NCBI RefSeq assembly: GCF_022482365.1
Contig: NZ_JAKVPE010000001.1
Coordinates: 310,001-374,000, forward strand
DNA length: 64,000 bases
From: Limosilactobacillus sp.
Lineage (GTDB): Bacteria > Bacillota > Bacilli > Lactobacillales > Lactobacillaceae
Reading direction: 5' to 3'
The notes below the pieces were generated by a model. It was not told the DNA's origin, searched no databases, and saw only the letters and a list, made by a program, of their open reading frames with translations. The position numbers were made by a program, and so were the translations under genes. Positions 18,465 through 26,364 of the stretch are shown one piece after another; within the stretch, counting starts at the first letter, position 1; each line of letters begins with the position of its first letter.

Positions 18465-18997
18465 GAACATCGGTAAAAAATGGGGTCATCGTGATCATCG
18501 CGGTGGCCTTAATGCTTTTAGTTGCTGCCATCAGTCCCCGGGTGGTCCTGCCGACGGGGAGCCTCGTTGCACCACTGGCCGGGATCATTGGCATCAGTGC
18601 CTTGCTGACGGTGGGCTTTTCTCTGGCACTTTTGATTATGATGCTGGGCTTGGTCGGAATGTATTTGCTGGGGGCCGCTGATGAGATCGTGATCATAGCC
18701 GTCGTGGTGACCTTTATTGTGGTTGCCCTTCTGCGTAACCGGCAGACGAGGCCGGTCAGTCACCAGCAATTAATCCTGTTTGGCCTGGTGGCTGGGATAT
18801 TAATGTTTGTCCTCATCGAGCTTGGCCTCCTGGTCCGCGGCTGGCTGTTTGACGGTCAGTGGTCGACTGCCCTGGCTTTTGGGCAACTGGGCCTTTCGCT
18901 GGGAACCCTGACCGCCCTGCTCTATGCTGCCCTGGTGGCGCCGGTTACGATCGGCTGGCGCAAGGCGCTGGGCCGGTGGAACGAAAATGGATTGTAA
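18461..18997 (+). CDS. Predicted integral membrane protein
   Basis: A 178-residue, strongly hydrophobic protein with about five membrane segments (near residues 8-26, 37-56, 56-72, 75-91 and 104-125, with a further one near 145-165). I do not recognise the family. It is translationally coupled to degV through a 4-bp ATGA overlap, so it probably acts with or is regulated like DegV. No catalytic motif or signal peptide cleavage site is evident. Confidence 0.7.
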   Translation: MRTSVKNGVIVIIAVALMLLVAAISPRVVLPTGSLVAPLAGIIGISALLTVGFSLALLIMMLGLVGMYLLGAADEIVIIAVVVTFIVVALLRNRQTRPVSHQQLILFGLVAGILMFVLIELGLLVRGWLFDGQWSTALAFGQLGLSLGTLTALLYAALVAPVTIGWRKALGRWNENGL

Positions 18998-19001
18998 AAA
19001 T

Positions 19002-19172
19002 AAAAGAGGCTGAGGATTAACTCAGTCTCTTTGCTGTTATATAGTTGTAAATGCTACAGCGCGGTAGCTGGCTGGATTCCAGACGTTGATAAATCAACGC
19101 CCGGAACGCCTAGCCAGCCTCGCGGGGGTGGAAAGACGAACTCGCAAGCGAGTTCTGTTCCACTCCCTTTTT
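19002..19172. repeat. Hairpin-rich intergenic repeat, copy 1
   Basis: About 170 bp that recurs in inverted orientation at 21502-21710. Internal structure: a terminator-like hairpin GAGGCTGAG.../...CTCAGTCTCTTT (19013-19032), GCTAC-N6-GTAGC (19053-19068), CGTTGAT-AA-ATCAACG (19084-19099) and AACTCGC-AA-GCGAGTT (19139-19154). It lies between the convergent membrane-protein and HD-hydrolase genes. Copy 1 lacks about 25 bp present in copy 2. No ORF is present, so it may be a structured, mobile-type intergenic repeat that also acts as a terminator. Confidence 0.85.
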
Positions 19173-19175
19173 ATT

Positions 19176-19832
19176 TTAGCGTTCTGCGTTCCATTCGGCC
19201 TTGAATTCATTTAGGAAGTCATACATCACCTGTTGACGGTGCTCGGCAATTTCCCGCGCGGTCTTAGTCTGCAGCATGTCTTTTAACTTGAACAGCTTTT
19301 CGTAGAAGTGGTTGATGATCGTTTCATCTGCTAAATTCCGGTATTCCTCCCGGCTCATGTTTTCCCGCGGCTTGGTAGCGGGGTCGTAGATTCGTTCACG
19401 GTGCCGGCCGCCGTAGTAGACGGCCCGGGTGATGCCGATCGCGCCGATGGCATCCAGCCAGTCGGCGTCCCGGACGATCTTGGCGACGAGGGAGAGGTGG
19501 ATTGGCTCACCGTCCAGGGTGTGGGCAAAGGAAATGTTGGAGATGACGTTCATAATGGTGGTGACTTGCTCAGCAGAAAAATCCTGATCTAAAAGATAGG
19601 CTTTCAGCTCGGCCTTGGCACCGTCCACACTGTCGACCAGTTTTTCGTCAATCGTGTCGTGCAGGTAGGCGGCCACCACCGGCAGGAAGGGATCGATGCC
19701 CTCGCCAATGGACAAGCGACGGGCCATTCTGACAACCCGGTTGATGTGATCCATGCCGTGGCCGGACTTGTCAGCCCCCAATTTACTGATGGTGTAGTTC
19801 TTGACCGCGACAATTTGTTTTTCTTGCTCCAT
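19176..19832 (-). CDS. HD-domain phosphohydrolase
   Basis: A 218-residue metal-dependent HD hydrolase. The metal ligands are seen as H in GHGMDHINRV (about residue 25), HD in AAYLHDTIDEK (about 57) and D in VRDADWLDAIG (about 117), as in the YedJ/YpgQ group of small nucleotide or phosphate-ester hydrolases. The substrate is not predictable. It ends immediately beside repeat copy 1 and is divergent from the GT8 gene 83 bp away. Confidence 0.9.
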   Translation of the reverse strand: MEQEKQIVAVKNYTISKLGADKSGHGMDHINRVVRMARRLSIGEGIDPFLPVVAAYLHDTIDEKLVDSVDGAKAELKAYLLDQDFSAEQVTTIMNVISNISFAHTLDGEPIHLSLVAKIVRDADWLDAIGAIGITRAVYYGGRHRERIYDPATKPRENMSREEYRNLADETIINHFYEKLFKLKDMLQTKTAREIAEHRQQVMYDFLNEFKAEWNAER

Positions 19833-19915
19833 AGTGAACCTCCGTTACCAAAATTGAATGCGAGCCACCCGCGAAGCTTGTTATAATTAGGCAGAAGAAT
19901 GAGGGGAGACGCGCA

Positions 19916-20749
19916 ATGAATTTATTATTTTCAATTGATGACCATTATACTACACAGCTTGAAACGGTGCTGCTGTCGATTCGGCTGAACACCCGGCCGA
20001 CGAAGATTAACGTTTACGTGATTCAAAAGCAGCCCCTCAAGCAGGCGGCTGAGCTGAAACGGGTCTGCGCTCACCTGGGGATGACCTACCACCCGGTGAT
20101 GGTCGAAGATGGGATGTTTGCCACCGCGCCGGTGACCGATCGCTACCCGACGACGATCTATTATCGTTTGCTGGCCCATCAGCTGCTGCCAAAAAGCTTA
20201 CATAAGATTCTCTACCTGGACGCCGACGTGCTCTGCATTAACGATTTGACCAGCCTCTACGACCTTGACCTCAGCGGTTACCTTTACGCCTCGGCCATCC
20301 ACACCGGGCTGACCAACACCACCGAGGTAATCAACAAGATTCGCCTGCAAAACTTCGATGCCGATGGCTACTACAATTCCGGGGTCCTCCTGATGAATCT
20401 GGACGAGATCCGGCGGCGGGTGCGGGCTGAGGACATCTTTAGCTATATTCGCAAGCACGTCCTTCTTTTGCCTGACCAGGACGTCCTCAACGCCCTTTAC
20501 GGCAAATACATCAAGTCGGTGCCGGACGAGCTCTATAACTTCGACACCCGTAACGGGCGCATCTACGAGACGATCTCTTTTGGTGAGTGGACCCTCGACT
20601 GGGCGGTCAAGCACACCGTGATCCTCCATTACTGCGGTCGGGAAAAGCCGTGGCTAACTACCAAAAATAGTGGACGCTACACGGCCCTGTACAAGCACTA
20701 CTGGCGCTTGGCAGAACGAGTGGCGGACGATAAATTAAGACTCAATTAA
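19916..20749 (+). CDS. Family 8 glycosyltransferase
   Basis: A 277-residue GT8 retaining glycosyltransferase. The nucleotide-sugar/metal DxD motif is in ILYLDADVLCIND (about residue 102), with NSGVLLMNLDEIR and the C-terminal HYCGREKPW (HxxGxxKPW) as further family marks. No signal peptide or membrane segment is seen, so it should work on the inner face of the membrane, perhaps on teichoic acid or surface glycan. No other glycan gene is adjacent, so the acceptor is unknown. ATG 19916 follows GAGGGGAG. Confidence 0.93.
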   Translation: MNLLFSIDDHYTTQLETVLLSIRLNTRPTKINVYVIQKQPLKQAAELKRVCAHLGMTYHPVMVEDGMFATAPVTDRYPTTIYYRLLAHQLLPKSLHKILYLDADVLCINDLTSLYDLDLSGYLYASAIHTGLTNTTEVINKIRLQNFDADGYYNSGVLLMNLDEIRRRVRAEDIFSYIRKHVLLLPDQDVLNALYGKYIKSVPDELYNFDTRNGRIYETISFGEWTLDWAVKHTVILHYCGREKPWLTTKNSGRYTALYKHYWRLAERVADDKLRLN

Positions 20750-20795
20750 AAGCGCGTCACGGGGCCGAAAATGGCTCACGTGACGCGCTTATTTT
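20750..20795. terminator. Bidirectional terminator, GT8 / endonuclease
   Basis: An 11-bp perfect stem, AAGCGCGTCAC (20750-20760) with GTGACGCGCTT (20780-20790), followed by ATTTT, at the convergent end of both genes; it overlaps the endonuclease stop. Confidence 0.8.
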
Positions 20796-21469
20796 AGGCG
20801 GAGTTGATCGCCGGCAAGAAAACTGTCGTCGAATTTGGTCAGGGGATGAAAATAACGTTTGCCGAACTCATCGATCAGGCCGTGGAAGTCCTGGGCCATG
20901 GCGGCAGTGAAGTCGGCCGGCAGGGTAACCCGGTTGGCCAGCTGCTGGTAGGACGTCAGACCCGTGGCCCCCAGGCAGGTAAAAAGGGTCCGGGCATACT
21001 TGTCACTGATAAAGGTGGGAACCTCAAAAACGTATGTGAGCAGCACGTCGGCGGTCTCCGGGCCAATCCCGTGCAACTTGAGCAGTTGCGTGCGGAGTCC
21101 CTTCCCGTATTTTTGCCGGATCGCTGGGTAGTCGTAGTCAAACTGCCGCAGCCAGGAAAAGACGCTGACCAGGGCCCGACTCTGCAGCCAGGAAAAGACG
21201 CTGACCAGGGCCCGACTCTTATTGCGGTAGAAACCGGCGGGCCGAACCAGATCGTGGAGCTTGTCGGGCGTTAGTGCCAATAGTTGGTTGGGATTCAGGC
21301 TGGTTTCCTTGCGCAGCAGGGCCAGGGCCTGGTCGGCGTTGCGCCAGTTAGTGTTTTGGATCAGGATCGCGCCGATGATGATCTCTTCCTTGGAGTCGGC
21401 CGGCCACCAGCCGGACGGGCCCATCTGGCGGCGCATCTTTTGGTAAAGCGTGATGAGGGTAATCTGCAT
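20789..21469 (-). CDS. Endonuclease III-related (HhH-GPD) DNA glycosylase with internal 12-residue duplication
   Basis: A 226-residue HhH-GPD protein. The helix-hairpin-helix is KLHGIGPETADVLL (about 131-145) and the catalytic-type Asp is in FISDKYARTLF (about 156). The loop Lys of true endonuclease III is absent (GPETAD) and there is no C-terminal 4-Cys Fe-S cluster, so it fits the endonuclease III-related (COG2231-like) monofunctional glycosylases. Residues 85-96 and 97-108 are nearly identical 12-residue copies encoded by a perfect 36-bp tandem repeat. The frame is open to 21553, but ATG 21469 with GGAAAGGA is the likely start. Confidence 0.85.
   Translation of the reverse strand: MQITLITLYQKMRRQMGPSGWWPADSKEEIIIGAILIQNTNWRNADQALALLRKETSLNPNQLLALTPDKLHDLVRPAGFYRNKSRALVSVFSWLQSRALVSVFSWLRQFDYDYPAIRQKYGKGLRTQLLKLHGIGPETADVLLTYVFEVPTFISDKYARTLFTCLGATGLTSYQQLANRVTLPADFTAAMAQDFHGLIDEFGKRYFHPLTKFDDSFLAGDQLRLK
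21148..21219 (-). repeat. Perfect 36-bp tandem duplication inside the endonuclease gene
   Basis: Bases 21148-21183 and 21184-21219 are identical and adjacent. The unit is 12 codons (SRALVSVFSWLQ/R), so the frame is kept. This looks like a recent slippage or unequal-exchange event. Confidence 0.98.
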
Positions 21470-21501
21470 GTCATCAGTCCTTTCCAAACTATTTTTAACG
21501 A

Positions 21502-21710
21502 AAAAAAGAGAACGGGAGTGGGACAGAACTCGCTTGCGAGTTCGTCTTCTCACCCCCGCGAGGCTGGCTAGGCGTTCCGACGCGAAGCTAGCCTATCCTG
21601 GTGGACGTTGATTTATCAACGTTCGGAATCCAGCCAGCTACCGCGCTGTAGCATTTATAGCTATAAAATAGCAAAGAAACTGGATTAATGCCTAACCTCG
21701 TTCTTTTGAT
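21502..21710. repeat. Hairpin-rich intergenic repeat, copy 2 (inverted)
   Basis: The inverted partner of 19002-19172. It contains AACTCGC-TT-GCGAGTT near 21528-21543, CGTTGAT-TT-ATCAACG (21606-21621) and GCTAC-N6-GTAGC. An extra block of about 25 bp (about 21580-21605), containing GAAGCTAGCC, is absent from copy 1. It fills the gap between the endonuclease start and the downstream end of the alpha/beta-hydrolase gene, with no ORF of its own. Confidence 0.85.
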
Positions 21711-21718
21711 AGTAGGTT

Positions 21719-22561
21719 TTACTTGCCCCAGAAGAATTTGATCAGGATTTGATTGACCTGCGGGTTGTGGTGGAGCAGTTCGTGCTTGACATTGGTCCCG
21801 GTGAGCCGGATTTCGCGATACGAACGCGGCCGGTTGTTCAAGAGGTAGCGGAAGGATTTACTCGACAGGTTGCTGACCTGGCTGTCGTCACCAGTGCCGA
21901 GGTCCCCGTAGACGTTTAATACCCGAACCTGGCGCGGGTAGGAGTGGCGCAAGGGTAGCAGCTTGCGGTAGGAGCCATTCATCGCGGATGGCTTGCCGGT
22001 CTTGGCATTGACGGATTTCAGATCACTTGGCTGGTTCCAGCCCATGGCACCATCAAAGGGACCGCCCAGGGCGACTTCCTTTTGCAGCTGGGGCAGCTTT
22101 TTATTGTGGGCGTTGGCCAGGAGGTAGTACATCACCGCCAAGTTGCCCATCGAATGGGCCTCGATGTTGATCTTCTTGAAGTGGTAGGTGTTTGCGAGCT
22201 TAACGATGACGTTTTTAGCCCACTTGCCCTGCTCGCTGTAATTGGTGTTCTGGTTGTTTTCAAAATTGACCTCGACGAGCGGGTTGACGGCATTGTGGGG
22301 GATTGTGCCCTCCAGAGTGACCTGACCAGACCCACTGACGTCGGCGACAATCGCCGTCTTGCTGACGCCGACGGCCATGATTCCGTCAACCATGTACTGT
22401 TCTGACTTGGTTGAGCCCCCGAAGCCGTGGAAAAAAAGGGTCGGGGTGGTGGAATGGACATAGTGATCGGCCAACTGTTGGGCGTGGCCGCTGCTGGTCG
22501 GTAGGAGAAGGATAACCAGGGCCACTATGAGGCTGCTCAATATTACAAAACGCTGTTTCAT
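21719..22561 (-). CDS. Secreted/anchored alpha/beta hydrolase, DUF915 type
   Basis: A 280-residue hydrolase with an N-terminal signal or anchor (residues 7-25, cleavable near SGHAQQ). The oxyanion region is TLFFHGFGGS (about 42-51), the nucleophile elbow is IEAHSMGNLAV (about 140), and a C-terminal His-rich HELLHHNPQVN ends the core. This matches the DUF915 family of extracellular hydrolases common in lactobacilli; the substrate is unknown. Transcribed on the minus strand, apparently alone. Confidence 0.9.
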   Translation of the reverse strand: MKQRFVILSSLIVALVILLLPTSSGHAQQLADHYVHSTTPTLFFHGFGGSTKSEQYMVDGIMAVGVSKTAIVADVSGSGQVTLEGTIPHNAVNPLVEVNFENNQNTNYSEQGKWAKNVIVKLANTYHFKKINIEAHSMGNLAVMYYLLANAHNKKLPQLQKEVALGGPFDGAMGWNQPSDLKSVNAKTGKPSAMNGSYRKLLPLRHSYPRQVRVLNVYGDLGTGDDSQVSNLSSKSFRYLLNNRPRSYREIRLTGTNVKHELLHHNPQVNQILIKFFWGK

Positions 22562-22634
22562 GAAAATTTAGCCTTCTTTGATGTAATTTAAGGCTATCAT
22601 AGCATCATCTGCTGGCGATGGAATGCTCGAATCC

Positions 22635-23189
22635 TTAATTGCCGGTTTTCTTTAGGGAATTAAGGAAGGCGGGACTGCTGGTAATCTTGGCGGCATAGTC
22701 GACCATTTCATCAATCCCCGGTTCCATCCCCCGCTTAAACCACTCGATCACCAGATTATAGGCAATCCCGTTCCAGGCGGCGTGAATGATGTAGTCCTCT
22801 TGGCCTGGCAAAATTTCCTGGTTCAGCAATGCAAGAATTTCTGCTTCCAAACCGGCATTGATGATGATCGTCAGCTTTTTTCGCTGCTCGTAAACAGCAT
22901 TGAAAGTGTAGCGCCAGCCCTCTTGCAGGCCGGGGAAGAAACTATTAAAGCAGTTGGTGGTGACGCTTTGGATTAATTCTTCTAAAATGTCATTTTTGGA
23001 CTTGTAATTGTTGTAAAAAGCGGAGCGCGAAACGCCGGCCACCTTGATTAATTCAGTAATCGTAATTTTGGCGAAATCTTTTTTCCGCATCAAAATGAAG
23101 AGGCCTTCCTGAATCGACTCCCGGACGATCTGACGCGATTCGTGGTTGGCCTTTTTTAGTGCGGCAATTTGTTTGGCAGTTTTAGTCAT
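22635..23189 (-). CDS. TetR/AcrR-family regulator
   Basis: A 184-residue regulator with a TetR N-terminal HTH: KDFAKITITELIKVAGVSRSAFYNNYKSK (split here as an ITITELIKVAGVS helix and a RSAFYNNYKS recognition helix). The C-terminal ligand domain is TetR_C-like and unassigned. The start is ATG 23189, preceded by AAAGGAT; the frame runs on to 23234 without an RBS. It is divergent from the tandem unknown genes at 23318, which it probably controls; a palindrome ACAAATTTGT (23213-23222) lies in the gap. Confidence 0.9.
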   Translation of the reverse strand: MTKTAKQIAALKKANHESRQIVRESIQEGLFILMRKKDFAKITITELIKVAGVSRSAFYNNYKSKNDILEELIQSVTTNCFNSFFPGLQEGWRYTFNAVYEQRKKLTIIINAGLEAEILALLNQEILPGQEDYIIHAAWNGIAYNLVIEWFKRGMEPGIDEMVDYAAKITSSPAFLNSLKKTGN

Positions 23190-23212
23190 GTGAAGTGATC
23201 CTTTCTGTGAAT

Positions 23213-23222
23213 ACAAATTTGT
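23213..23222. promoter_or_regulatory. Candidate operator ACAAATTTGT
   Basis: A perfect 10-bp palindrome in the divergent gap between the TetR gene and the unknown tandem genes, just before the TetR ribosome-binding site. Candidate for autoregulation; weak evidence. Confidence 0.3.
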
Positions 23223-23317
23223 GCTTCTGTCCACGCGGTTCCTTAAACCATTGTCATCCCCCTTATTATAAAGTAAACTACGGATAAAACAACTGTATTA
23301 CCGGAAAGGAGAACGAC

Positions 23318-24055
23318 ATGATTAAGGTTTCGATCAGAGGAAAAGAATTCACCGAGACGGATATTAAGGAATGGGAAGCCTGGCGAGTAGGAGTCTCAAA
23401 GAAATTCTTTGAAAAGAAATTAAACAAGCAGCTCGACATTAAGAATGCGGATGAGCTTGCCGCATTTAAAGCAACGATTCCCCAAGCGGAGATGCGCCGC
23501 CTGATGCAAAAACAGGTCGACTTTACGGCCACTGGCAGCAATGTCGTCGTTCGAATGTCCAGGGGAAAGCGCAAGATCAGCGTGACGGAGATGGATGTTG
23601 ACTTTTGTGATTCAAAGACGCTGCGCAAGATGTACGATGACATGATGCTCAATAACACGGAAGCCAATCGCCGGGCATGCCTGCGGGCCAACCCGGATCA
23701 TTACCTGCTGCAGGGTCTGAATGAGACCGATCAAGAGGTGATTGAGCTGACGGGTGGTTTGCCATGGGCCAGCCGGTTCGTCATTCGTTACGGTGACTTT
23801 GCCGGTTTACAATCGAAAAAGGATCCGGACTACCCTTACCAAGCAGCTGGGGTCTCGTACCTGCCGAGTGGCCTGGCCATCGGTGCCGTTCGTCACCAGA
23901 TGAAGGATACCGCGACGGGGTGCCACATCAAGCTAATGGTTGAATTTCCAATCTTGATGCCGGATAAGAACATTCGCGCCCACGAGTACCATTTAGCGTG
24001 CGAATTCTACAATTGGTTTAGCGAAATCGAAAGAAGAATTAAGGAGGGTGAATAG
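23318..24055 (+). CDS. Unknown protein A of a tandem paralogous pair
   Basis: A 245-residue soluble protein that I do not recognise. It begins MIKVSIRGKEFTETDIKEWE. Shared with its neighbour at 24057: ANPDHYLLQG, QEVIELTGG, a DPDYPYQ block, then AVRHQMKDTATG, EFPIL and RAHEYHLACEF near the C-terminus. No signal peptide or membrane segment. Conserved His (PDH, RHQ, and two in the HEYHLA block) and acidic residues could form a metal or catalytic site. It is the first gene of a likely operon facing TetR. ATG 23318 follows GGAAAGGAG. Confidence 0.85.
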   Translation: MIKVSIRGKEFTETDIKEWEAWRVGVSKKFFEKKLNKQLDIKNADELAAFKATIPQAEMRRLMQKQVDFTATGSNVVVRMSRGKRKISVTEMDVDFCDSKTLRKMYDDMMLNNTEANRRACLRANPDHYLLQGLNETDQEVIELTGGLPWASRFVIRYGDFAGLQSKKDPDYPYQAAGVSYLPSGLAIGAVRHQMKDTATGCHIKLMVEFPILMPDKNIRAHEYHLACEFYNWFSEIERRIKEGE

Positions 24056-24056
24056 G

Positions 24057-24866
24057 ATGGAAGCTGAAGTATACTTTAGCGGCAAAAAGGTGGCGCCAAA
24101 AGAAATTGAAGATTGGGAGAAACGGCATTCGGTCGCAATGGCCAAGCGCTTGCAGAAGTTTTATCACATCGATGTCAGCCCATTCTTTGTGCGGAGCATT
24201 CCCGAAACCGACGTCTTGACCGTTCGCAAGAAGCTCGTCGATTACAAAATGCAGCTAAGCAATGAAGAAATTCGCGGGAAACTAAAGCACGTCTTTCAGC
24301 TGACTAACACTGCCGAGGACCTGATGGCGACTTTAGGGCGGCACAAGCGCAAGTCCAGCGTTGTGGAAATTGTCGTTAAAAACGTGCCCGCTAATTTTGA
24401 CCTGAAGAAGTTTGTTGATGAGATCCAGGCCCTGATGACCTCGACCTCCGCAAAGGACCGCCGGATTGGTTTGGCAGCTAGTCCAGACCACCTGCTTCTC
24501 GAAGGGCGGCCACACAATTCCCAGGAAATCGTTGAGATTACTGGTGGGGCCCCGATGGAAGCCCACTTTATCAACTATTACGGTGTTGAAGCGGGGATCA
24601 ATTATCCACGGGATCCGGAATACCCCTACCAAATGGTCGGCATTAGCATGATGACGAATAACACCATTGCGGGGGACATTCGCCATCAGTACAAGGAGGA
24701 GGGGACGGGCTTTCGGGCCAAGTTGGCAGACGAATTCCCCGTTTTCTTCACCAGCTCCATGATCCGCGAGCACCAGTTCCACTTGGCCAACGAATTCTTA
24801 GTGTGGTACAAGTATCTGCTGGATAATTGGAAACAATCGCCCCAGCAAGTCAAAAACAGGAAGTAG
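24057..24866 (+). CDS. Unknown protein B of a tandem paralogous pair
   Basis: A 269-residue protein paralogous to the one at 23318; the gap is one base. Conserved blocks: ASPDHLLLEG, QEIVEITGG, NYYGVEAG, DPEYPYQMVG, GDIRHQYKEEGTGF, DEFPVFF and REHQFHLANEF. Identity is modest in the N-terminal half and high in the C-terminal half, where the His positions are kept. The start is ATG 24057, 10 bp after AAGGAGGG. Possibly a heterodimer or a duplicated enzyme. Function unknown. Confidence 0.85.
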   Translation: MEAEVYFSGKKVAPKEIEDWEKRHSVAMAKRLQKFYHIDVSPFFVRSIPETDVLTVRKKLVDYKMQLSNEEIRGKLKHVFQLTNTAEDLMATLGRHKRKSSVVEIVVKNVPANFDLKKFVDEIQALMTSTSAKDRRIGLAASPDHLLLEGRPHNSQEIVEITGGAPMEAHFINYYGVEAGINYPRDPEYPYQMVGISMMTNNTIAGDIRHQYKEEGTGFRAKLADEFPVFFTSSMIREHQFHLANEFLVWYKYLLDNWKQSPQQVKNRK

Positions 24867-24875
24867 GTAATTGGA

Positions 24876-25550
24876 ATGAAGATTATGGTAATTGGCGCCT
24901 TTGGTCGGGTTGGACAGAAGGTCGTTCGACTGGCCCAGGCACAGGGCATGCAGGTCACCGCTGTTGGCCACCATGACCATCCGGAAGTTGATCTTGGTCA
25001 GGCAACCGTCTTAATCAAAGACGTTAAGGAACTGACGCAAAAAGAGATCACTGGTTATGACGCTATTTTGGACGCAACGGCCGGCTGGGATGAGGATAGC
25101 GCGGCTAATGTCTACCTCGGACTATGGCACTTGGCCCAACTATTGAGCAGCTTTAAGAACCAGACGCGCCTGCTGAAGGTTGGCGGCACGAATACGCTCT
25201 TCATTAATCCTGAACACACACTAACCCTCCAGAGCCTATCCAGCTATTACCCAGCAAAGTATAAGTTCATGTGTGACGCCCATCAGGAAGCACTCGACAT
25301 TCTGCGGCGCTATTCCAACCTCCTGTGGACCTATGTTACCCCGGCATATAATTTTGACTCTCAGGGAGTGGCCACCCACTCCTATCACGTTGCGGGGGAG
25401 GAGTTTACTCCTGTTCCGGGCGGCGATGATGGCAAGGACGACTACATTAGCTATACGGACTTTGCCCAGGGAATTGTCGACCTGATCGCCAACCACCAAT
25501 TCATTCGCCAGCGGATTACCCTCAGCCATGGCGATAAGCCCGTTGAGTAA
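24876..25550 (+). CDS. NAD(P)-binding Rossmann-fold protein
   Basis: A 224-residue short-chain/NmrA-type Rossmann protein: MKIMVIGAFGRVGQKVVRLA is a GxxGxxG dinucleotide motif, followed by DAILDATAGW and LLKVGGTNTLF. It resembles the YwnB-like NAD(P)H-binding reductase group. It starts 9 bp after unknown gene B and closes the operon, so it may be the redox partner of the two unknown proteins. A perfect hairpin terminator follows. Confidence 0.85.
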   Translation: MKIMVIGAFGRVGQKVVRLAQAQGMQVTAVGHHDHPEVDLGQATVLIKDVKELTQKEITGYDAILDATAGWDEDSAANVYLGLWHLAQLLSSFKNQTRLLKVGGTNTLFINPEHTLTLQSLSSYYPAKYKFMCDAHQEALDILRRYSNLLWTYVTPAYNFDSQGVATHSYHVAGEEFTPVPGGDDGKDDYISYTDFAQGIVDLIANHQFIRQRITLSHGDKPVE

Positions 25551-25561
25551 GCAAAACAAGC

Positions 25562-25596
25562 AAAAAAGCAGAGCTTCAATCCGACTCTGCTTTTTT
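25562..25596. terminator. Terminator after unknown operon
   Basis: AAAAAAGCAGAG (25562-25573) and CTCTGCTTTTTT (25585-25596) form a 12-bp stem with a T run. It is symmetric, so it can act in both directions. Confidence 0.9.
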
Positions 25597-25733
25597 GTTG
25601 CAATGTCCTTTCTCAAACCAAAAATTAGCCCTTATTGCTTGTCAGGAAAACGCAAAGTGTGATACATTATTATGGTTCTAATTATCAGATGAGCGGTTTT
25701 GATAAGAAAAAATAATGAAGGGATGATCAATAC

Positions 25734-26258
25734 ATGCAAATCAAGCAAGCAACGATGGACAACCTCGACCAAATTCTTGAAATCCTGCGGGACGGCCGTG
25801 ACCAGCTGGCCTCCCAGGGGATTGACCAGTGGCAGGGAGACTATCCCAACGTTGAACACGTTAAGGAAGATATTAATCACGGTTGGGCTTACCTGGTCCA
25901 GTCCGACGATGATGAAACGGTCGGCGCCCTGTCAATCGTGGAAGCACCGGATCATTCCTACGATGAGCTCGACGGTGACTGGCTCATCGATACCGACAAG
26001 TACGTGGTGATCCACCGGGTCGCCATCCACTCTAACCACGCCGGTAAGGGTTATGCTTCGGCCCTCTTCACCAACGTGATCGACTACATCAAGACGAACC
26101 GGAAGGACATCAAGACGATTCGAATCGACACCCACGAGGACAACAAGATCATGCAGCACCTGATTACTAAGACCGGCTTTACTGAGGTCGGGATGCTCCA
26201 TGGTGTTTACCGCCCGGAGGAAAATTCAATCGTTTACGCCATGCTGACTGGCAACTAA
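25734..26258 (+). CDS. GNAT acetyltransferase (copy 2 of a paralogous pair)
   Basis: A 174-residue GNAT protein closely similar over its whole length to the one at 15008: DGRDQLASQGIDQWQGDYPN, TDKYVVIHRVAIHSNHAGKG and KIMQHLITKTGFTEVG repeat nearly unchanged. The CoA loop is SNHAGKGYASALF. Monocistronic, with RBS GAAGGGAT and a terminator after it. The acceptor is unknown. It is a duplication 10 kb from copy 1. Confidence 0.9.
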   Translation: MQIKQATMDNLDQILEILRDGRDQLASQGIDQWQGDYPNVEHVKEDINHGWAYLVQSDDDETVGALSIVEAPDHSYDELDGDWLIDTDKYVVIHRVAIHSNHAGKGYASALFTNVIDYIKTNRKDIKTIRIDTHEDNKIMQHLITKTGFTEVGMLHGVYRPEENSIVYAMLTGN

Positions 26259-26268
26259 TATACTAATG

Positions 26269-26300
26269 CGGCGTCTCCTAAACGGGAGGCGCCTTTTTCG
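26269..26300 (+). terminator. Terminator after GNAT copy 2
   Basis: GGCGTCTCC pairs with GGGAGGCGCC (one G-T pair) and is followed by TTTTT. Confidence 0.75.
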
Positions 26301-26364
26301 GATGGTCATGATCCCATTGATCTGTTAAAATAAAACGTATTACGGATTTGGGAAGTGATGATCG

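Noticed and set aside
23278-23691. Long minus-strand frame opposite the unknown gene A
   Set aside because: It lacks an RBS and recognisable motifs; the plus-strand gene has a clear RBS, operon context and a paralogue.
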